From contig NC_034010.1 of assembly GCF_000346465.2 (NCBI RefSeq), positions 19,958,087 to 20,022,086 on the forward strand: DNA of 64,000 bases, read 5' to 3'. The stretch's first letter is position 1. Each line of letters opens with the position of its first letter. Both the position numbers and the translations under genes were made by a program. The notes beneath the pieces were generated by a model, which worked only from the letters and a program-made list of their open reading frames with translations, had not been told where the DNA came from and did no database searches. The DNA comes from Prunus persica (Eukaryota > Streptophyta > Magnoliopsida > Rosales > Rosaceae). Positions 1-10,025 of this stretch are shown here, one piece after another.

Positions 1-1239
1 ATGTGATGATCGCACGTGGAGAGGCAAAAACCATGCATCCTATTAACGTAAGTGATATCTTAATTTCATGATTGTTGCGCCAGGAGCTAGTGGAAAAACC
101 ATGCAATACCGATTAACCATGCAATTCTGTTTCCATATTGTAGAAAAATGCTAGCAGACTTGATGAACTGTTCCCCGAACAGCACGAAAACAAGCACAAT
201 TATCTCTATTGGATGTGAGATCTGAGTCTGCCATGTGAGTGTCATGGATTAATTAGTCCCACTGATTTGATTATTTTCCTGGAGATAATTAGACATGGAC
301 AGACATGACATCGATTTAACATATACGTGAAACTCATGAGTTTTACCAACAAATGCTACGTGTTCTGATGTTATTAAGTTTTATCAAAAAGAAAAAAAAA
401 ACTAAAATAAAATTGAGGTTAATTCATTGAGCAGTGATCCTTCCAGTATTAGAATCAGTGTTCGAAAAATAGGCCTAGGCGGCGGCGCCTAGGTGCTAGG
501 TGGGAGGACACCGCCTAGGCGCTAGTGGGGAGGACGCCGCCGCCATTTCACCCTAATCGTTAGGGGTAGGCGCTAGGGAGTTAAGCAGCGCCGAGGTTGG
601 TCTAGGGCCTGGGTGGTTCCGGTGGCTGCTTCCCTACTCTTTTTGACCCAACCAATAGCATCAACGGCTTCTTTTCTACTCGTCAGCATTTTTAATAGCC
701 TGGGAAGGGATAATGGATAATGGGGTTGGAGGAGGGGAATATGGGATTTTTTTATTTTAAAGTATTATTTTGATTTTTTAATTGTTAAATTAAGTTTTTT
801 TAAAATATCATTATTTATTTATTTATTTTTCTTCACACATGGCACTTAGTTAACCAAAATAGTGGGTCCTATTGGTGCCATGTCAGCATTTTTAATGGAA
901 TTTTTAATAGACTTGACGGTGAAGGGCAAAGTGAGACACAAAACATCAATCAATGAGGCAAGTGGGTCACTTTAACTTTAAGGGGATTTAGTGAAAATTG
1001 ACCAATGTTTCAAGGTGCATTGTAGCACTTAAGCCTTTGGTTTATGTTAAAGCTTATTGAAAATTAGTCTATGGAGCTATGAACTAACATGGTTTATATG
1101 ATTTAATGTTTACTTTTATTTCTCGAAAGATTATATAAATTGTAAGTACCAAATAAAATAATTATTAAATTTTAAGTTAATAACTTTAGTTAGCCCACAA
1201 AACGATTCGTCATTCATTGGAAAAGTACAAAGGAACAAG
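1..1239. other. Intergenic, no gene seen
   Basis: No convincing coding frame on either strand. The stretch is AT-rich except for the GC-rich block listed separately. From about 840 to 1020 the text reads like degenerate dispersed plant repeat. Confidence 0.6.
466..640. repeat. GC-rich CCTAGG/GGCGCTAGG repeat block
   Basis: Several close variants of GCCTAGGCG and GGCGCTAGG, both self-complementary in part, lie within about 175 bases of otherwise AT-rich DNA. No coding frame crosses it. It looks like a fragment of a dispersed element; the class is unknown to me. Confidence 0.55.
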
Positions 1240-1400
1240 AAGTTTAAAGAGTGTGGGAAAGAGAAGCGAGGTGAAAGGATAAAGTGCAACCATTTTGGCT
1301 TTTTTGTTTTCTTTTGTGAAAGTTGAAATTGAAAAATATTTTGATGTGATGAGATGAGTTAACCGAAGATGCAGTCTAAATTTCTAACGGGTTGGACTAA
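1240..1400. repeat. Duplicated 3' flank of family copy A
   Basis: This text (GAAATTGAAAAATATTTTGA and surroundings) recurs at about 26770-26890 beside the family relic at 26876-27106. Each copy lies downstream of a minus-strand family member, so the duplicated unit extended past the gene's 3' end. Confidence 0.5.
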
Positions 1401-1731
1401 AATTGACCCAATCCAATCCATGCCTACCCATACATTGCAATTGGAATTATCACTTGTTGGGAGCCTTTTAAATTCAAATGGGTTATTATCTCACTTTGTT
1501 GAGATTATGGATGGCAATACCGCTAGAGAACAAATAAAACCTAAGTCTTTTGAAATTACACATATGCATAGAAGCATCATTAAGTACAACGTTATTTCTA
1601 AATTAGAGTTTACTAGCCACAAAACTGGACAACACTCATCCTAAAGTTTCATTCAAGAAATAAAAGATATAGAAACATAACTGTATATAACCGGTGATAT
1701 TGAAATAATATAATGGGACCTATATAATTGA

Positions 1732-2379
1732 TTATCTTTGGGACAAATCCACTGTGCTTAGGGGCAAAAATGGACTTGTACTCCTACAACGGTTGTGTCC
1801 TCGGCATTCCAGAGAAAAGAATTTGCCAACGGCTGGCACTAGTTTCGAGGCTAACACCAGCACCACTAGCGAAAACAAGATCATCAAAACTAGGTAGAGC
1901 ACAGGCCGCCAGTAAGAGGAGTGTGGAAAAAGCAGAAGCCACAAGAGTGAAGCAACTGAGGGTGAGCCAAACAGCAGCATGGTGATGTGACACCATTTAT
2001 ACATGTATGCATGACAATCATGTTCATTGCTAGCCGTACTAGCACTAACACTAGGCCTCATAACTAGCAGTAGTCGCCCGAGTAAGCTGAAGGCCAGGCA
2101 GTATCCGAGGACACTAGACAGAACAACCATCATAACGAAACGGTGTGTTTCAAACAGATCTTCTTGTGCATATCGCATTTGGACCAACGTCAGGATCGTT
2201 GAAACGGTGAACGCAAGGATGTTTTTTTTGCCATGATGATGACGGCGGTTTGATGTTTGTTGTTGTTGTACGGCAAAGTTGATGAACAACTGCTGGTGGT
2301 TGATATAACATATTACAACATTAGAACCACTACGAGGACTAATATTCATCCCCGTATAAAAATGATTAATTCCAGGCAT
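1732..2379 (-). CDS. TLVQ-family four-helix membrane protein, copy A
   Basis: Intact 215-codon single-exon frame; I do not recognise the family. Residues 1-50 are polar with a conserved NHFY..GM..SP start and a Q/H-rich stretch. Four hydrophobic segments follow at about 54-68, 82-107, 132-151 and 158-182. The family core TLVQMRY plus DLFETH spans the end of helix 1 (residues 64-79). The tail ends in PLSTVDLSQR, matching the PLLP..TMD tail of other copies. A polar loop of about 25 residues (110-130) between helices 2 and 3 occurs only in this copy and 43110-43718. ATG at 2379 aligns with the N termini of 20096-20650 and 61218-61811; an internal ATG at 2349 is an alternative. Lack of introns, conserved frame and a matching twin argue for a real gene. 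Likely an integral membrane protein of unknown role. Confidence 0.8.
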   Translation of the reverse strand: MPGINHFYTGMNISPRSGSNVVICYINHQQLFINFAVQQQQTSNRRHHHGKKNILAFTVSTILTLVQMRYAQEDLFETHRFVMMVVLSSVLGYCLAFSLLGRLLLVMRPSVSASTASNEHDCHAYMYKWCHITMLLFGSPSVASLLWLLLFPHSSYWRPVLYLVLMILFSLVVLVLASKLVPAVGKFFSLECRGHNRCRSTSPFLPLSTVDLSQR

Positions 2380-2581
2380 CCTAGTCCTATCTATGGGCTA
2401 TATTTTGGTTTTCAATTATCCATTTTGTATGGCTAGAACAAAGTATGACCAGAAAGAATGAGAAAGTGTGATATCTATAAAGGCAGATCAACCGGAAAAA
2501 CATGTCCAAGAAAGAATATGACGACGTATGGTAAATAAAGGAGACTGGGAATATGAGGCAAAAAGAGTGATAACGTAAGCT

Positions 2582-2589
2582 GTATATAG
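2582..2589 (-). promoter_or_regulatory. Putative TATA box of copy A
   Basis: The minus strand reads CCTATATACAGC about 200 bases before the ATG at 2379. The twin at 43844-43851 keeps the same surroundings with a better TATATATA. Conservation of position in both duplicates supports a promoter role; the transcription start is not visible. Confidence 0.5.
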
Positions 2590-2639
2590 GAAGTTGGGAT
2601 GTGGCAGCACGAAACATTAGTAAAAAAAAGGTGAACGAC

Positions 2640-3060
2640 GTATGAATAAAGGGGGGCGAGGAATGTGCGTCACAAAAATTTATGAGGCGTGAGTCACGCG
2701 GCTTGACAAATGAAGGAGACTATGGAGGGGAGGAATAATTTATCCTTTCTCATTGTATATCCAAAGACTTTTGACTGTACTGCTTTCTGGTATATCTAAT
2801 ATCGACAGGCAATTGAAACATCAATGCCTATTTGCTTCAAGCAAAGCCCAGTAATCTGGTGCTTCATTAATTTTGCGTAACAAATGAATGGTTTTATGAA
2901 AATTCTTATGCAAAATGACTCATTTATACAAAAATTAGAAACCCAATTTCCTTCACTGAGAACCATTATTAGGTGGGTTGAATGGTACTTTTCCATACAA
3001 AAAAGGGTTGGTTTCTTATTCTAAATTATTCATTTTATTGGCTTTGATTTGAACATTTCA
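2640..3060. repeat. Duplicated 5' flank of copy A
   Basis: Near-copy of about 43870-44380, upstream of copy I. The piece GCAATTGAAACATCAATG... CTTCATTAATTTTG also recurs near 35010, 38400 and partly 53535. A frame of about 66 codons is shared by the two longest copies, but this follows from recent duplication and is not evidence of coding. Confidence 0.7.
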
Positions 3061-3298
3061 TTCAGGTAAAAAACCACTGCACTATTTTTCAATCCATTGC
3101 AATAGAATAAAACTATTTGTACTGAGCATTTGTTATCATCTTGAGGTAGGACTTGGGGGAAAAAAAAAAAAATCATCCTGAGGTAGGACAAAAATTAATG
3201 AATAGACTAATATGGTACATATATTATATAATTAAAAAAAGGTTAAAGCTTCACCATCTTACAAAGTTTAGCTTAACTTTTTAATTGTTTTATTACAT

Positions 3299-3339
3299 AC
3301 TAGCCTCTTTGCACGCGCTTCCGCGCATACGAGAGGCTT
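3299..3339 (-). mobile_element. Helitron-like 3' terminus
   Basis: Read on the minus strand, an imperfect GC-rich hairpin (GCCTCTCGTATGCGC, four-base loop, GCGCGTGCAAAGAGG) is followed directly by CTAG and then T. A terminal hairpin plus CTRR inserted before a T is the Helitron 3' signature. The hairpin abuts CTAG rather than sitting about 10 bases away. The 5' TC end was not found. A second similar terminus is at 62660-62701. Confidence 0.5.
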
Positions 3340-4101
3340 TTTTTTTTTTTTTTATAATTTAAATTTACTTTAGAATTAAAAATATCTGTGGGTAGTTGTG
3401 TTCCATAAAAATAAGATCCATTATCTGATTCTTCTTTTAATTTTAATTTTTTATATTAAAAAAATGTGAATTTACCATATTATCCTCATTTAATTAATAA
3501 TTTCAATTCTTAATATTTGAATTAACCAAGGGCATCTTCTGGTATTTTGAATATTTCACCATTCTCTACCTTTTGCTTTACATATATAGATTATTAATTA
3601 AAAATAAATGTATCACTTATCAGGCTGGATTCGGGAATGGAAATAACAATATCATTCTCATAACACTCTCAAAACATTCACTCACTTTGTAAACTTCACA
3701 AGCAACAAATAAAATAAAATATTTTTCAAAATGAGAAAAAATTATAAATATGTTATTTAAGAGTTGAAGGAACAATAAGTAGAACAAAAATCTTATAGTC
3801 ATCAATTTGTTCATCACTGAATGTAACACTTCGCTACGCTACTGAATAAATTTGTGATATCACATTATTGTAAATATTATGTGAATAATTAATTGACTTT
3901 GAACATTTCATTTACAGGTCCGAACCTTCCCCATTCCCCCCCTCCTCTCATAGAGGTAGGGTTATTTCAGTGCTGGACAAAAAGTGGATAGCCTAATAGT
4001 ACACAGTGCAGTCTTAAAACAATATAGTACTATTGGAACTAACAATAATCTCTGGACACCAACTTCTTCTCCAACTCTTTCATAAGACGTGGAACCACAT
4101 A
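3340..4101. other. Intergenic, 3' flank of copy B
   Basis: No gene seen. A poly-T run follows the Helitron-like end. About 3770-3860 (TATAGTCATCAA, ACTGAATAAATTT) recurs at 29040-29170 and 44540-44660, each time just downstream of a minus-strand family copy. Confidence 0.55.
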
Positions 4102-4653
4102 CTATTCTATGTGAGAAATAATAACACTTGAGAAACGAGTTGGTCTGTGTAACATATTCACTGAGGTCACTGGCAAAAGCGGGCGTAATTCTTGGCGGAT
4201 GCGCTGCCACAGTTTACGAACCAAGCGGTCCAACCCTAGCCCCGCCACCGGCAAAAACAAGACACACAAAATGAGGTAGGAGTAGTAGTGTGTAAAAAAG
4301 AGAAGCCACAAGAGTGTGGCAACCGAGAGTGAACCAAACACAAGCATGGCCATGCGACACCATTTATATGCATGACCGCCAAACCTGAAGGCGAAGCAAT
4401 ATGCAAATAAACTAGAGATGAAAACTGTGATGGCCGTAGGGTGTGTTTGTAACAAATCTTCGGCTGGATATCTCATCTGGACCAACGTCAGGAGTGTTGG
4501 AATCACGAAGGCAAAAATGTCATGAGCACGACGATTGTAATTCGTAGCAGCAGGCATTATTTGCTGCACAACTGAATAGTTCATTTAGTAGTGGGGCTGA
4601 TTGTTGATGAAGTAGGTGACATTACAATTGTCATGATCAGGATTGATCATCAT
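4102..4653 (-). pseudogene. TLVQ-family copy B, early stop
   Basis: Family member, full length in outline (184 codons from ATG at 4653), but an in-frame TAA at about 4585-4587 lies between the conserved NNQP and MNYSVV segments. The relic at 44661-44743 has TTA at this codon, so the stop probably arose here. Downstream of the stop, ATG at 4584 opens a clean 160-codon frame with all four hydrophobic segments, the TLVQMRYPAEDLLQTHP core and the tail PLLPVTSVN. It could therefore still make an N-terminally shortened membrane protein. Sequence match to 29333-29953 and 37300-37902 is close throughout. Pseudogene is the safer call; a functional short form is not excluded. Confidence 0.7.
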
Positions 4654-4783
4654 ACCAAACTTAAAATGATGAATTGCGTTGCTGCTGAAACTTGAGAAAT
4701 AATCTAATATCGCTAGTGAGAAATTAAGTTATGTACTCTGCTATTTATTAACCAGGGGCGCCGCATGAGGGACTGCCAGTCAC

Positions 4784-4886
4784 ATACTGGAGGAAGGTGG
4801 TGATGACATCCTGGAGGTAGGTGGTGATGACGTCAAGTCTTTAGGGTGATGACATACTGGAGGTAGGTGGTGATGACGTCAAGTCT
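4784..4886. promoter_or_regulatory. Three direct repeats with two TGACGTCA sites
   Basis: Three tandem copies of a unit built on ACTGGAGGTAGGTGGTGATG lie 130-235 bases upstream of the ATG at 4653. Two of them contain the palindrome TGACGTCA (4828-4835 and 4874-4881), the classic plant bZIP/TGA-factor site; the third has TGACATCC. No other family copy has this array. Confidence 0.5.
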
Positions 4887-4995
4887 GTATGGCCCTTGTG
4901 AAATGTGATTCAAACAAGGTTGGCACACCTTATCTACAACTCCAAAGGATGAGATTGGAGATCATGTGCGACAACATTGACATAAGCACACCGGT

Positions 4996-5212
4996 AGTGA
5001 CTTGGAAGAGTTATCTTTGGGTTGGTCTAGTTTGGGTGGTTTCTCTTTGTACTTGGAAGAGTTGCTGGGGAGTTTGTAGTTTTTGCTCCCGATGTGTTTT
5101 GGCTGTGTTGCTTTTTGTAGTTTGGGCTGTTTGTTGGTTTGGTTTGTCCCTTTTCCCTTTCAATAAAAGTGTCAATGTCACGATCGTGACGTGAACCATC
5201 GTGACATTGACA
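4996..5212. mobile_element. Insertion in the copy B promoter, possible retroelement 3' end
   Basis: The flanks (ATTGACATAAGCACACCGG before, GTGATTATTCTAAAA after) are nearly contiguous in the paralogous promoter at 30145-30195, so about 200 bases are extra here. The insert is rich in TTTGG/GTTTGG runs and contains AATAAAA near 5162, resembling the 3' untranslated end of a plant non-LTR element. It ends in the inverted repeat at 5171-5211. Confidence 0.4.
5171..5211. repeat. Perfect 14-bp inverted repeat
   Basis: GTCAATGTCACGAT (5171-5184) and its exact complement ATCGTGACATTGAC (5198-5211) flank a 13-base loop that contains CGTGACGTGA, an ACGT-core bZIP-type site. The GTGACATTGAC half is part of the family's upstream sequence elsewhere (for example near 15740). 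Confidence 0.75.
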
Positions 5213-5369
5213 TATACGTGATTATTCTAAAATCATGTTGCTTTCTAAATTTCCTTTGTCCCTTTATTTATTTATTTATTTTTAAAAAACATGGTTGGCT
5301 TGATTCCGCACGGTAATCATCCAAATATAAAAGCCATAATATATATAATAAGCTACTAGCTTAGCTATT

Positions 5370-5650
5370 TTGGTGTCGGTCGGAGATTCAACAACAGAAT
5401 ATTTTAAGGAGAAAGAATCTTTGTTCCTGAGACTTGTAATAAATTGCAAATTATTTATATGGTTCATGTTCACCCCAAAAATGGCCCAAACTCCACTCAG
5501 GCCTCAGGAACAGGAAGTGCAGGAAGTCTTCGCACGGTCGCAAAGGAAACATTCGACGTAATTGCCGAATGCATGGCCCTATTCACTCCTGGAATAGTCG
5601 CCTACGATGGGAGGAATGCTAGTTTACTTGCTTACCTGTTAGAGAAGACA
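5370..5650. repeat. Dispersed upstream segment R, copy 1
   Basis: The segment (CTTGTAATAAATTGCAAATT ... GACGTAATTGCC ... CACTCCTGGAATAGT) recurs at 30420-30640 and 45780-45985, and in part at 47810-47850. In three places it lies 0.7-1.3 kb upstream of a minus-strand family copy or relic. Frames within it are not conserved between copies, so I treat it as non-coding flank carried along by duplication. Confidence 0.65.
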
Positions 5651-5659
5651 CAATGATGC

Positions 5660-7035
5660 AGTAGTGAGAACACAAACACTACAAGAAAAATACCCTACGA
5701 CTATGCATAAGTTACGTGTTGTGGAATTATACTTTCCACAATGTGAGGACAGAGGCGGACCCATTAAGGCGCAAGGAGGTGTAGCTGCATTTTTCTTCGT
5801 CGGAAAAACCATTGTAGGTGATTCAAATTGCCCATTTGCTCAACTGATGTACAGATTACCTTATTTCCATTTTCAACATTTAAGTAAATGTCTTTGTCCT
5901 TTTACTTTAATTTATTTTTATATTACTCTATTTACTTAAGTTTACAATATAAATAAGGAAGTACCCCCCATTTGGATTCAAATAAAATTACTAGAAAATC
6001 AAATTCCCACCAAATCAAAATATGAAAAATCGGTTTTAGTGCAAAATACGATTTAGGCTAAAAATGATGGCTCATTAAGTCAATATATACTTCATACTAA
6101 AATCCCATAAAATCAAGTTTCTTATTTGATGTGTAAGGAATAAAAGCTGCCAAAAATTATCTTGAGAAAATGATTATTCCAAAAAACCATTTTTCATACT
6201 TAGTCAATTTTGCACATCCGCTAAAAATTTCTGAGTCCGCCAGTGTGTGCGGAGAGTGCGTGTTGTGTTATCAAGGTCGGTCCTGGGTGATCTAAGGCCC
6301 ATGACAAAATTTCAGAGTTTGCCCTCCATAGATAAATTAATTATTAAATTTACTTTTTTTTTATTCAAATTATAAGAGTTTACAAAAGATAATAGAGAAT
6401 ACTTTGGGGCATCGTTAAAACCCTGTTTAAGCAAAAACCTAAAATGAAGGAAAAAGAGTACCCGACATCAAAAACATTATATTCAACAACAAATTAACTA
6501 AGTGTCCATATGTGTCAGCTTCAATATCCTCCACAATTAATCAAATCAAACCAGCATCATATGTACCTACAAGAAAATATTTATTCAAAGATCCTCTTAA
6601 ACTTTCAACAACCTCTTCTTCTTTTTTCTTTCTTTGTCTTTTGAGATTTCCAGAAAGTTGTTTTTTAGGAAACATTTTTTTTAACAAGCACACAAGTAAT
6701 AAGAATAAAACTAAAGAACAGACAGAGAACAATAAAACCTAGATTTGAAACTTCAAACAGTTTGTGCCAAATCCTTTCTCCAAACTTCAAACTTCAATTT
6801 GAGCCCTTTCTCCACTTTGAAACTTCAAACTTCTGTCATTAAAAAAAAAACTTCAAACCTGGAATTACAAGAGCAAGAGTCTATTATCTATCGCAAGTGA
6901 TTTGCAGAGCCAAATAAAAAATAACCCAGTTGAAAATTTTCAAAAAAATAAAAACCTTGTTGAAAGACTGGATCCAGATCCTTATTACCCGCGCTTGCAA
7001 GAGTGAACCTGAAGAAGAACCTATGTTTTACCTCT
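5660..7035. other. Intergenic, no gene seen
   Basis: AT-rich with several A and T runs. The short frames on both strands have low-complexity translations and no recognisable domain. Confidence 0.55.
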
Positions 7036-7039
7036 AATA

Positions 7040-7440
7040 TTAAATCGGAAGGCATGGGAAATGTAAAAAATAGAGATTCACTATTATACCTAATATAGGA
7101 GCCTAAATTATAAATAAATAAATAACTCTATATGAAATGAATTTTAGAAAAACACCCAAAGCCTATTTACAACATTAAAAAAAAAAAGGCTTTTAACTTC
7201 TTTTAAATTACAAAACTGCCATTAATTTCTTAAAACAAATTCAACCCCAAAACCTCATAAAAAAAAAAAACTCAAAACATTCAATAGGGCATCAAAGTAC
7301 TTTAATAATCAAAATTAAATTCAATAGGGCCAGCTATCTTTTTTGGATTTTTTTTAGATTTTTTTATAGAAATTAAATGATGTAAAATTTATTTATAGTT
7401 TTAGTGCTAAAAATAGGTATATGACTAAATATGTTTATAA
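7040..7440. repeat. Non-autonomous element, copy 1
   Basis: About 400 bases match the reverse complement of 33545-33900 over nearly their whole length (shared landmarks: GATTCACTATTATACCTAATA, CAATAGGGC, CCAGCT). The copies are diverged and lack coding capacity, as expected for an old MITE-like element. Ends and target duplication were not resolved. Confidence 0.6.
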
Positions 7441-7611
7441 GAAAACATTCCCACACACTGCTTGCGGCTTTGGGAATGAGTATATGTATGGGCTCAAAGT
7501 AATATTAAATTGTACATATGAAGAACAAAAAAAACACTCTTGCACGCCAGCTTTCTAGTTTTTTTTTTTTTTTTCTTTTCAAAAGCAATTATCATTTGTT
7601 TATTATTATTA

Positions 7612-7826
7612 TAATTTTTTTTTTATAGGCAAAAGGAAATTACAACCGAAAACCACAGGGGCATGCATGCCCCACTAAATCAAAATAAAAAGGAATAGAG
7701 CAACTTAAAGGGAGTCCCCGATCCCAGAGGTGGGAAGGGCTCAAACTGTGGCCTAAATTAGTTAAAGCATCAACAGTGAAGTTAGCTTCACAGAAGACAT
7801 GCAGGAAGGAAACCATCTTTTAATAA
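7612..7826 (-). mobile_element. 5'-truncated LINE, 3' end only
   Basis: The sequence matches the terminal about 200 bases of the large LINE at 8394-14551 (compare 8425-8600): same order of GCATGCCCC / ATCCCA / GGCCTAAA / GCATC landmarks and a poly-T tract at the left end. It covers only the RNase H C-terminal part. The right edge passes straight into the gene-family relic at 7828-7892. Confidence 0.7.
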
Positions 7827-7827
7827 T

Positions 7828-7892
7828 GAAAGCAAGAATTTCATGATCATAATGCATGGTCATATTTGCTCATCAACTGCAGATTGAGAGTG
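7828..7892 (-). pseudogene. TLVQ-family relic
   Basis: On the minus strand a short piece corresponds to residues about 26-53 of copy L: an NLQ(L/V)M segment, then HYDHEILAFII after a frameshift, matching HHDHDILAFII. Nothing else of the gene remains; a truncated LINE abuts it on the left. The duplicated upstream module at 8140-8245 is still present to the right, where a minus-strand gene's promoter would be. Confidence 0.6.
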
Positions 7893-8139
7893 ATGGGTTC
7901 CATGAATCTTTTTGATAGCATATTAAACACACACACACAACATGGATGTTAGGACTCGAACCCAGGACTTTATCTGAGAAAGTAAATACTCTAAACCACT
8001 ACATTAGTGGATCCTTTGCTTTAATTTCTTTTTAAAAAACAAGTACTATAGTGTTATGCTTTTTTAATATATTATATTACAAGATAGTATATGACCAAAT
8101 GAGTCAAACACAAGTAGACATTCAACTAATGTCACCGAC

Positions 8140-8245
8140 ATGTAAATCAAGACCGTTGGGGGAAGGTATTAGTGGTTATCCATAGGGTCCCGCACCAAAT
8201 TATGGCCCAGATCTTCTCATGTTGAGTGATTGGGTTCCACTTCAC
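8140..8245 (-). promoter_or_regulatory. Family upstream module (relic gene)
   Basis: Shares AAATCAAGACCGTTGG, a GGGTCCCGC box and CCCAGATCTTCTCATGTTGA with the other family upstream regions, most closely 47010-47105. It is now separated from its gene, of which only 7828-7892 survives. Confidence 0.55.
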
Positions 8246-8375
8246 CCATTTTACATGTCATACATATTGTGACGAGGGCCTGGGCTGGGACTGGGAGAAA
8301 AGAAGTTATGAATAGACAAAATAAGGTTTTAAATAATTTTACATATTCTTTTTTAAGACACTCGTTCTCTTTTAT

Positions 8376-8393
8376 TATTGTTTGTTTCTAGTT
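8376..8393. repeat. LINE target-site duplication, left
   Basis: TATTGTTTGTTTCTAGTT, identical to 14552-14569. The last two T bases cannot be told apart from the poly-T tail. Confidence 0.9.
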
Positions 8394-8411
8394 TTTTTTT
8401 TTTTTTTTTGG

Positions 8412-8909
8412 TTTTAATTTTGAAATAAGGAAAACGAAACAAACTACAAATGGAAACCACGCAGGCCCCATCAAGTCAAAATTAAACGGAACCGAACAAC
8501 TTAGAGGAAGCCCATGATCCCACAGCCAGGAAGGGGCAAGATTATGGCCTAAACTAGCAACAGCATCTGCAGTAAAATTAGCCTCACAAAAGATGTGCTG
8601 AAAAGAAATCTCTTCGCGATATGAACTCAGCACCCAAATGTCTTGCACAAGGAGACTGATGCTCCAAGGAACCGAAACCACATTATTGACACAATCAATG
8701 ATAAGCTTTGAATTGCCTTCCACCAGGATCTTCCTCCAACCATTGTGAATGGCATGGGCCAGGCCATCCCGAAGAGCTAAACACTCCGCAATTGTAATTG
8801 ACATTTGACTTGAGTTTTTAGCGCCAGCTAACCGAACATTACCATTCCAGTCACGAATCACAAAATCAGTTGCAGCCAAATTACCACGCACCGAACCATC
8901 AAAATTCAC
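8412..8909 (-). pseudogene. LINE ORF2 C-terminal RNase H domain
   Basis: The frame opens with NFDGSV, the first catalytic Asp of plant RVT_3-type RNase H, then AECLALRDGL (catalytic Glu) and VEGNSKLIIDCVN (third Asp-region). It runs to the poly-A tail. It is separated from the upstream RT by frameshifts, so it is a domain remnant and not a host gene. The 5'-truncated copy at 7612-7826 matches its end. Confidence 0.85.
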
Positions 8910-9181
8910 TTTAATCCAGTCCAGAGGTGAAGGCTACCACTTTATGTTAATTAACCCATTGGACTTCTGAGGAGACACGAATTAATTTTTCAGTAATCTA
9001 ACCCAATGCGCCCAGCCACAAGAAGGGCTCTAGCTGGGTGCAGCACAATATCTTTAAAAATACAATTGTTTCTAGCTTCCCAAATATGCCAACAAAGAAG
9101 GAGAGCTTTGGATAGAACATTAGGGTCATCTGAAGCTTTGGTATGAGGTAGCAGAGCCAACCACTCAATGCCATCAAAATT

Positions 9182-9864
9182 CTATTGAGCATCTTTGGGG
9201 AAAAAATGTGTGCATCTCCAAATGTTCATTGCAAACTGACATTCAAAAAATAAGTGAGTAATAGTCTCCATATGATTCTTACACAGAGGGCCTTCTGGAT
9301 TGATATTAGGCAAATATTTGTAAAGATGGCTTCGAACTTGTAGTCTTTTCCTAATAAGAAGCCATGAAAAAATCTTGACTTTTGGGGGAGAGTTAAACTC
9401 CACATTTTCTTCAAAAAGGGGGCCTTTGGGTGAATCTGCTTATCCTGCAATTGTAAATTGTAATCAGATTTTATAGAAAACTTTCCATTGAGGTCAGGTC
9501 CCCAGATTAACTTGTCCTGCAAAGGGGATAAGGGCAAAGGAATGGTTAAATTTTTTTCTATAATATCATCATCAGTCACTTAAGTGAGCTTGTCCTGTTG
9601 CCAAACATGATTTTGAATAAAATCTGACACTTTAGCATTCAAATTAAGATTATTTCTGAGAAAAACAGGAATTAAATCTAATAAAGGACAAGGAAAGACC
9701 CAATTAGCAGTCCAAAAAGGGATGGATTGACCATTACCTACAATCCATCTTATACCTTTGTGAAGCACAAAACGCACATCAAGGATGGCTTTCCAAGCTG
9801 ACGAATGCACAGTCTTTTTAGCAACCTCAAGAAACCCATCGTTCTTACCGTACTTCTTAGCCAC
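9182..9864 (-). pseudogene. LINE ORF2 zf-RVT region, broken
   Basis: Two frames with one internal stop (about 9580) and a frameshift (about 9400). The first has the WKAILDVR..LHKGIRWIVGNG segment found after the RT in plant LINEs. The second has the zf-RVT-like W/F-rich KIFSWLL...GPLCKNHMETITHLFFEC segment with C..H....C spacing. Between 8910 and 9182 a further diverged linker frame is visible. Confidence 0.75.
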
Positions 9865-10025
9865 GATCTGAGCCCACCAATTTGAAGAATCAGTTAAACA
9901 GATCCAGCCTAATTTTGCTAAAGCGGCCTAATTAAAGTGGTCCACAGATCGGACCCCAAGCCCTCCCAAATTTTGAGGCAAACAGATGTCTTTCCAAGCA
10001 ACAGGGGGACTTTAGTATTATTGCC

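Noticed and set aside
1369..1644. 91-codon plus frame with ATG
   Set aside because: The start overlaps a flank duplicated at 26.8 kb without the frame. The composition is that of dispersed repeat and no domain is visible.
2796..2996. Conserved small minus frame shared with 43961-44302
   Set aside because: Similarity is explained by recent duplication of the whole flank; the other copies (35010, 38400, 53535) do not keep the frame.
4889..5194. 101-codon frame in the copy B promoter
   Set aside because: It crosses the junction of an insertion, and the translation is Trp/Cys/Leu-rich from TTTGGT runs. It has no counterpart in the uninserted promoter at 30.1 kb.
5444..5656. Small frame repeated at 30489 and 45.8 kb
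   Set aside because: Starts at TTG rather than ATG, and the frames diverge by indels between copies, so coding is not supported.
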